This document shows, piece after piece, positions 55,187 to 58,291 of a DNA stretch of 58,291 bases. Made by a program: the position numbers and the translations under genes. Location: contig NZ_JAIQZA010000028.1 in assembly GCF_020164485.1 (NCBI RefSeq), forward strand, positions 1-58,291, written 5' to 3'. The DNA comes from Salegentibacter tibetensis (GTDB taxonomy: Bacteria; Bacteroidota; Bacteroidia; Flavobacteriales; Flavobacteriaceae). Position 1 is the first letter of the stretch. Each line of letters begins with the position of its first letter. The notes under the pieces are model-generated. The model saw nothing but the letters and a program-made list of their open reading frames with translations, did not search any database and was not told where the DNA came from.

Positions 55187-56107
55187 ATGAAACCAAAATA
55201 TTCTTTAAAGAGTACAAACGTAATTCAACTTGCACCATGCTTTTTGTTTTTGATAATAACCTGTTCTCTGCAAGGCCAATCATTTGAAAAATTAAGTAGA
55301 TTGGAGACCACTCAAACTCCCACCTTCTTCAGTGAAGGAGCCAATGACCAAGCCCAAGCAATGGCAGCCAGTATTGACGGAGCATTAGCATTTTACAATA
55401 AGCATGTGGGTTTTAAGCCCAATGTCACTTTATTGGTTCTTTCACCAGATGACTGGGGAAACTATACGAACCACCCTGTATATGGAATGCCACATTATAC
55501 TGATAGCAAAACGCTGGTTGTTGCTTCTGAAAACAATCCTTTTTGGAAAGGGTTTTTACCACCATTAGAGAAATTACCAAATCAGTTAGCTGAGAAAATT
55601 CGAAGCACTTATACTAACAAGGAAGGGAATTTAAATCTTCAGCCTTTTTTTGATTTAATAGCAATTCACGAGTTGGGACATGCTTATCACATACAGGGGA
55701 ACCTAAATATCCAGCGCAAATGGCTGGGCGAATTGTTTTGTAATGTATTTCTGCATACATACATAGCCGAAAAAGAACCATATTTACTGCCTGCTTTAAC
55801 TGTTTTTCCCGAAATGGTGGTTTCTACGGCTAACGCAGACCAATTTCCTTTTACGACCTTAGCGGAATTGGAAGCTAATTACAGGGAAATAACAACAAAG
55901 AACCCTGACAACTATGGATGGTATCAGTCAAGATTGCACAGGGCAGCGGGAAATATATACGATGAAGGAGGTATAGAAGCCTTCCAAAAATTTTGGGTAG
56001 CCCTAAAGAAACAAAATGAGGATTTAAATAATTCCTTGCTTATATCCTTTTTGTCTGAACAGGTCCATCAAAGTGTTGCAGATGTAATATTGGAATGGGA
56101 TAAATAA
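55187..56107 (+). CDS. Exported HExxH zinc-peptidase-like protein
   Basis: A 306-residue protein with a signal peptide (residues about 12-32) and a zinc motif in AIHELGHAYH near residue 163, plus a downstream WLGELF glutamate, suggesting a gluzincin-type peptidase. No named family was recognised. It stands alone between two tRNA-like remnants. Confidence 0.6.
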   Translation: MKPKYSLKSTNVIQLAPCFLFLIITCSLQGQSFEKLSRLETTQTPTFFSEGANDQAQAMAASIDGALAFYNKHVGFKPNVTLLVLSPDDWGNYTNHPVYGMPHYTDSKTLVVASENNPFWKGFLPPLEKLPNQLAEKIRSTYTNKEGNLNLQPFFDLIAIHELGHAYHIQGNLNIQRKWLGELFCNVFLHTYIAEKEPYLLPALTVFPEMVVSTANADQFPFTTLAELEANYREITTKNPDNYGWYQSRLHRAAGNIYDEGGIEAFQKFWVALKKQNEDLNNSLLISFLSEQVHQSVADVILEWDK

Positions 56108-56140
56108 AATCACCAGATATATTAATATTGAAAAATTAGA

Positions 56141-56237
56141 GTAGGGCAATTGCCTGTAAATCTTGTATGAATTGGGTCGATATTACAATTTTACCCGCTA
56201 CAAAGAGAAAAAGCCACTTAAAATAGTGACTTTTTTG
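56141..56237 (+). repeat. Decayed tRNA-like 3' end plus terminator, copy 3
   Basis: GTAGGGC at 56141 and ACCCGCTAC at 56193-56201 resemble the two strands of the tRNA acceptor stem. AATTG and CAATT enclose a GGTCGATATTA loop. The terminator GCCACTT facing AGTGACTTTTTT is weaker than in copies 1, 2 and 4. Confidence 0.5.
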
Positions 56238-56488
56238 GATTTATAACTTTTTGTATTTCTTGTTACATCAGCAATTACAGTTATATGAATATTTATTTTT
56301 TTGGATGGATATTGCCTTGTTTCTGTAATGACCAAACTATCAGAGAAAGTGTTTTATGATTTTTTTTGTTTTTTGATGAATATCGTTTCAAGCACTATAG
56401 CTACTTATGTTATGACAAAAATCTAGACCTTTATCAAGCCGATTCTAACGGTGGAATATTCCCTATATTTGAGTTAAATCAAGAAATT

Positions 56489-57432
56489 ATGTCAAAACCA
56501 CTTTATTATCTGTTTTTAGCCTTTTCTGTATTCTTCTTAGGATGTGCGGATGCTGAAAAGAATCTAATTTAGCGGAAGCAAATCAGGTATCAACATCAGG
56601 CACAGTATTAAATAAAATTGATATCGAGCTTCTGAAAAAGGAGTTGGGAATGGAAGGTGAGGAAAATGATGGTCAGTTTAAAGTTACAGTCCCTCAAAAC
56701 GATTTAAATGTCTCCGTTGACGACTTTAAAATTATTCCTCCGATGGGATTAGGAAGTTGGGCTGCATTTGCGCCAGGTGCAGAGCAGATAATGTTAATGG
56801 GAGATATAGTTGTAACTGAATCTGACTTAAAGCCCGTCCAGCAGGAGATTATTAGACAAGGTTTGACCATTACTGCGATTCACAACCATTTTGTGCGAAA
56901 CGAACCTGATGTCATGTATATGCACATAGGTGGTATGGGTGATGAAAAGAAATTAGGAAGAAGTGTCAAGGCTGTTTTTGATAAAGTAAGTGAAGTGCGA
57001 GGTACGAATCCAGCCAATGCCGAGAGTTTATCTGTCGAAAACACATTGAATATTAAAATTATTGACAGTATTCTAGGTTATCAAGGGAAAATGAATAATG
57101 GTGTTTATAAAATAACCATTGGACGTCCTGATGTCGAACTTAAAGAACACGGAGCTCCTGTAAGTACCTTTTTAGGTTTCAACACCTGGGCCAGTTGGCA
57201 GGGCACCAACGAAAAAGCTGCAGTAGCAGGTGATTTTGCAATGCTTGCAGATGAGGTAGCACCCGTTATTGAAGCGTTGGTAGAAAATAATATAGAAGTT
57301 GTGGCTGTACATAATCATATGGTTCACGAAGAACCAAGAATATTTTTCCTTCATTATTGGGGAGTGGGGCCAGTTGAAGAATTAGCTGTTGGGTTGAAAG
57401 CCGCCTTAGATGAGACGGGTAAGAAAAACTAA
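56489..57432 (+). pseudogene. Frameshifted DUF1259 (LppY/LpqO-like) lipoprotein
   Basis: A start at 56489 gives a signal and lipobox (FLGCADAEKN) but runs into a TAG at 56570. After a one-base shift (at GAAAAG, 56555-56560) the reading continues to 57432, giving about 310 residues. The body has two DUF1259 repeats, each with an (A)IHNHFVRNEP- or VHNHMVHEEP-type motif. The frameshift could be a true mutation or a sequencing error. The gene is flanked by tRNA-like remnants. Confidence 0.75.
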
Positions 57433-57505
57433 AGTTTAGACAAACTCCCCGAAGTAGGGCTAATCTACCTATTAATGTTTGCTGTACAACGCAGCCACTT
57501 CAATC

Positions 57506-57585
57506 AAATCATCAACAAATTGGGTCGATATTACAATATTTCCAGCTACTAAGACAAAACCACCTTCAAAGAGGTGGTTTTTTAT
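57506..57585 (+). repeat. Decayed tRNA-like 3' end plus terminator, copy 4
   Basis: AAATTGGGTCGATATTACAA (57517-57536) matches copies 2 and 3, followed by CCAGCTAC (57543-57550) and a strong stem, AACCACC facing GGTGGTT with a T-run. Another T-arm-like CAGTTCGAGTCC lies at 57627-57638. Confidence 0.5.
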
Positions 57586-57707
57586 TGTACCAAATTGATT
57601 TTTAGTAATTTAGAATATAATCTCCAGTTCGAGTCCTCCTTCCTTCTTTAGACTTTGATGTATTTAAGTTATTGCTTAAATAGTTTATTTCATATACCAT
57701 TTGTGAA

Positions 57708-58076
57708 ATGGAAGAGAATTACTGCATTCGGAAAGAGGCCGATTTGAATCAAATCAGGCGGTGTAAAGAACAAATATCAGAAGTTGATGAGGAAGTAAGT
57801 GCTTTAACCGATAAACTCTCATTGGTGAGTAACAGCGTAAGACTAAAGATTCTTTATGTCCTTCAGACAGAAAAAAGGTTATGTGTTTGTGATTTAAGTG
57901 ATATCCTGAACATGACGATACCTGCGGTTTCCCAACACTTGCGAAAGTTGAAAGATAGAGATTTTGTGAAATCAGAAAAGGAAGGTCAGACCATCTTTTA
58001 TTCACTGCGGAATGACCACCGAGAACTTCTTGCCCCCTTTTTTAATTTACTTAACCATCAAATTGAAGCTATATGA
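57708..58076 (+). CDS. ArsR/SmtB-family metal-responsive repressor
   Basis: A 122-residue winged-helix repressor with a Cys-containing N-terminus (ENYCIRK) and CVCDL in the alpha-3 region (near residues 61-65). This pattern is that of metal sensors in the ArsR/CmtR/MerR-analogue group. Its stop codon overlaps the ATG of a MerT-like gene, which suggests mercury or thiophilic metal sensing. Confidence 0.85.
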   Translation: MEENYCIRKEADLNQIRRCKEQISEVDEEVSALTDKLSLVSNSVRLKILYVLQTEKRLCVCDLSDILNMTIPAVSQHLRKLKDRDFVKSEKEGQTIFYSLRNDHRELLAPFFNLLNHQIEAI

Positions 58077-58177
58077 AAACAAAAAATGGATTGCTCGGTG
58101 TGGGTATCCTAACTGGTGTCGCCAGCTCCCTTTGTTGCCTAACTCCTATACTTGCTCTGGTAGCTGGATATTCCGGT
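58073..58177 (+). pseudogene. merT: Mercuric transport protein MerT-like, cut short
   Basis: The first 35 codons match a MerT start, with the membrane segment and vicinal cysteines GVASSLCCLTPILALV and then AGYSG. After GYSG the frame becomes unrelated and stops at 58205-58207, exactly where an IS21-like terminal sequence begins. It is therefore an interrupted gene. Confidence 0.75.
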
Positions 58178-58291
58178 GATGCTGACCCCTCATTCCGGCC
58201 ATACTGACCCCCCTAAGGATTTTGGTCAAAAAGATAAGTTAATGACAATATTACAGTTTTTTTCTTAGACTTTCCCCCTTAAGTTCTATAC
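58177..58291. mobile_element. Left end of an IS21-like insertion sequence
   Basis: TGATGCTGACCCC at 58177-58189 is followed by ATACTGACCCCCC at 58201-58213, a tandem pair 24 bases apart. IS21-family ends carry such repeated transposase-binding motifs. Only the end lies in the window; the istA/istB-type genes would follow to the right. Confidence 0.6.

Noticed and set aside
56366-56488. Extra N-terminal stretch of the DUF1259 gene
   Set aside because: The frame before 56489 has no family likeness; a signal peptide with a lipobox starts at 56489.

Overview
The window looks like chromosome from a marine-type member of the Flavobacteriaceae (Bacteroidota). Evidence: a Bacteroidetes conjugation cluster of the traE-traN type, an RteC-family regulator, a SusC/SusD pair, a DUF6520-type small exported peptide, AT-rich coding and a TAnnTTTG-type promoter. 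Family calls come from reading motifs and were not searched against a database.

Layout. (1) 1-13.2 kb is an integrative conjugative element (ICE) backbone: the 3' end of a coupling-protein gene, an AbiE-type toxin-antitoxin pair, a minus-strand tra operon (traN, M, K, J, I, G, F, E), a DnaC-like ATPase, a winged-helix protein, an excisionase-like HTH protein and RteC. (2) 13.3-25.5 kb is cargo: a fused alpha-oxoamine synthase/GNAT enzyme, a small DUF7793-like protein, a PAS-AraC regulator, a MauE-like redox membrane protein with a small exported two-cysteine peptide, an M16 peptidase and SusD/SusC. A 15-bp repeat in front of both the oxoamine synthase and the MauE gene suggests the AraC protein controls both. 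(3) 26-34.7 kb is AT-rich and consists of short, same-direction, mostly unknown genes separated by two families of intergenic repeats. One family folds like integron attC sites and has attC-like length. An ORF-less group II intron sits in this stretch. (4) 34.9-52.0 kb is a dense defence block: a GmrSD-like DUF262 protein, a large helicase-nuclease fusion with a 701-residue partner of unknown family, an Eco57I-like restriction-modification system with a controller protein, and a Gabija system (gajA, gajB). The last five genes are nearly gapless and look like one operon. (5) 52.5-53.95 kb is the end of the island: a tyrosine recombinase next to the 3' half of a tRNA-Met(CAU) gene, broken at the anticodon loop. 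(6) 53.95-58.3 kb holds a lipoprotein, an HExxH protein, a frameshifted DUF1259 lipoprotein, and an ArsR/merT pair cut by the end of an IS21-like element. These genes are separated by decayed copies of a tRNA-3'-end-plus-terminator motif.

How it fits together. The simplest reading is a large ICE or island inserted at tRNA-Met, carrying its transfer genes, an exported-peptide and nutrient cargo, and a stacked set of anti-phage systems. Its right end is at about 53.95 kb and its left end lies outside the window. The least-known parts are the attC-like cassette run, the helicase-nuclease/701-residue pair, and the AraC-controlled peptide and lipid-like module.
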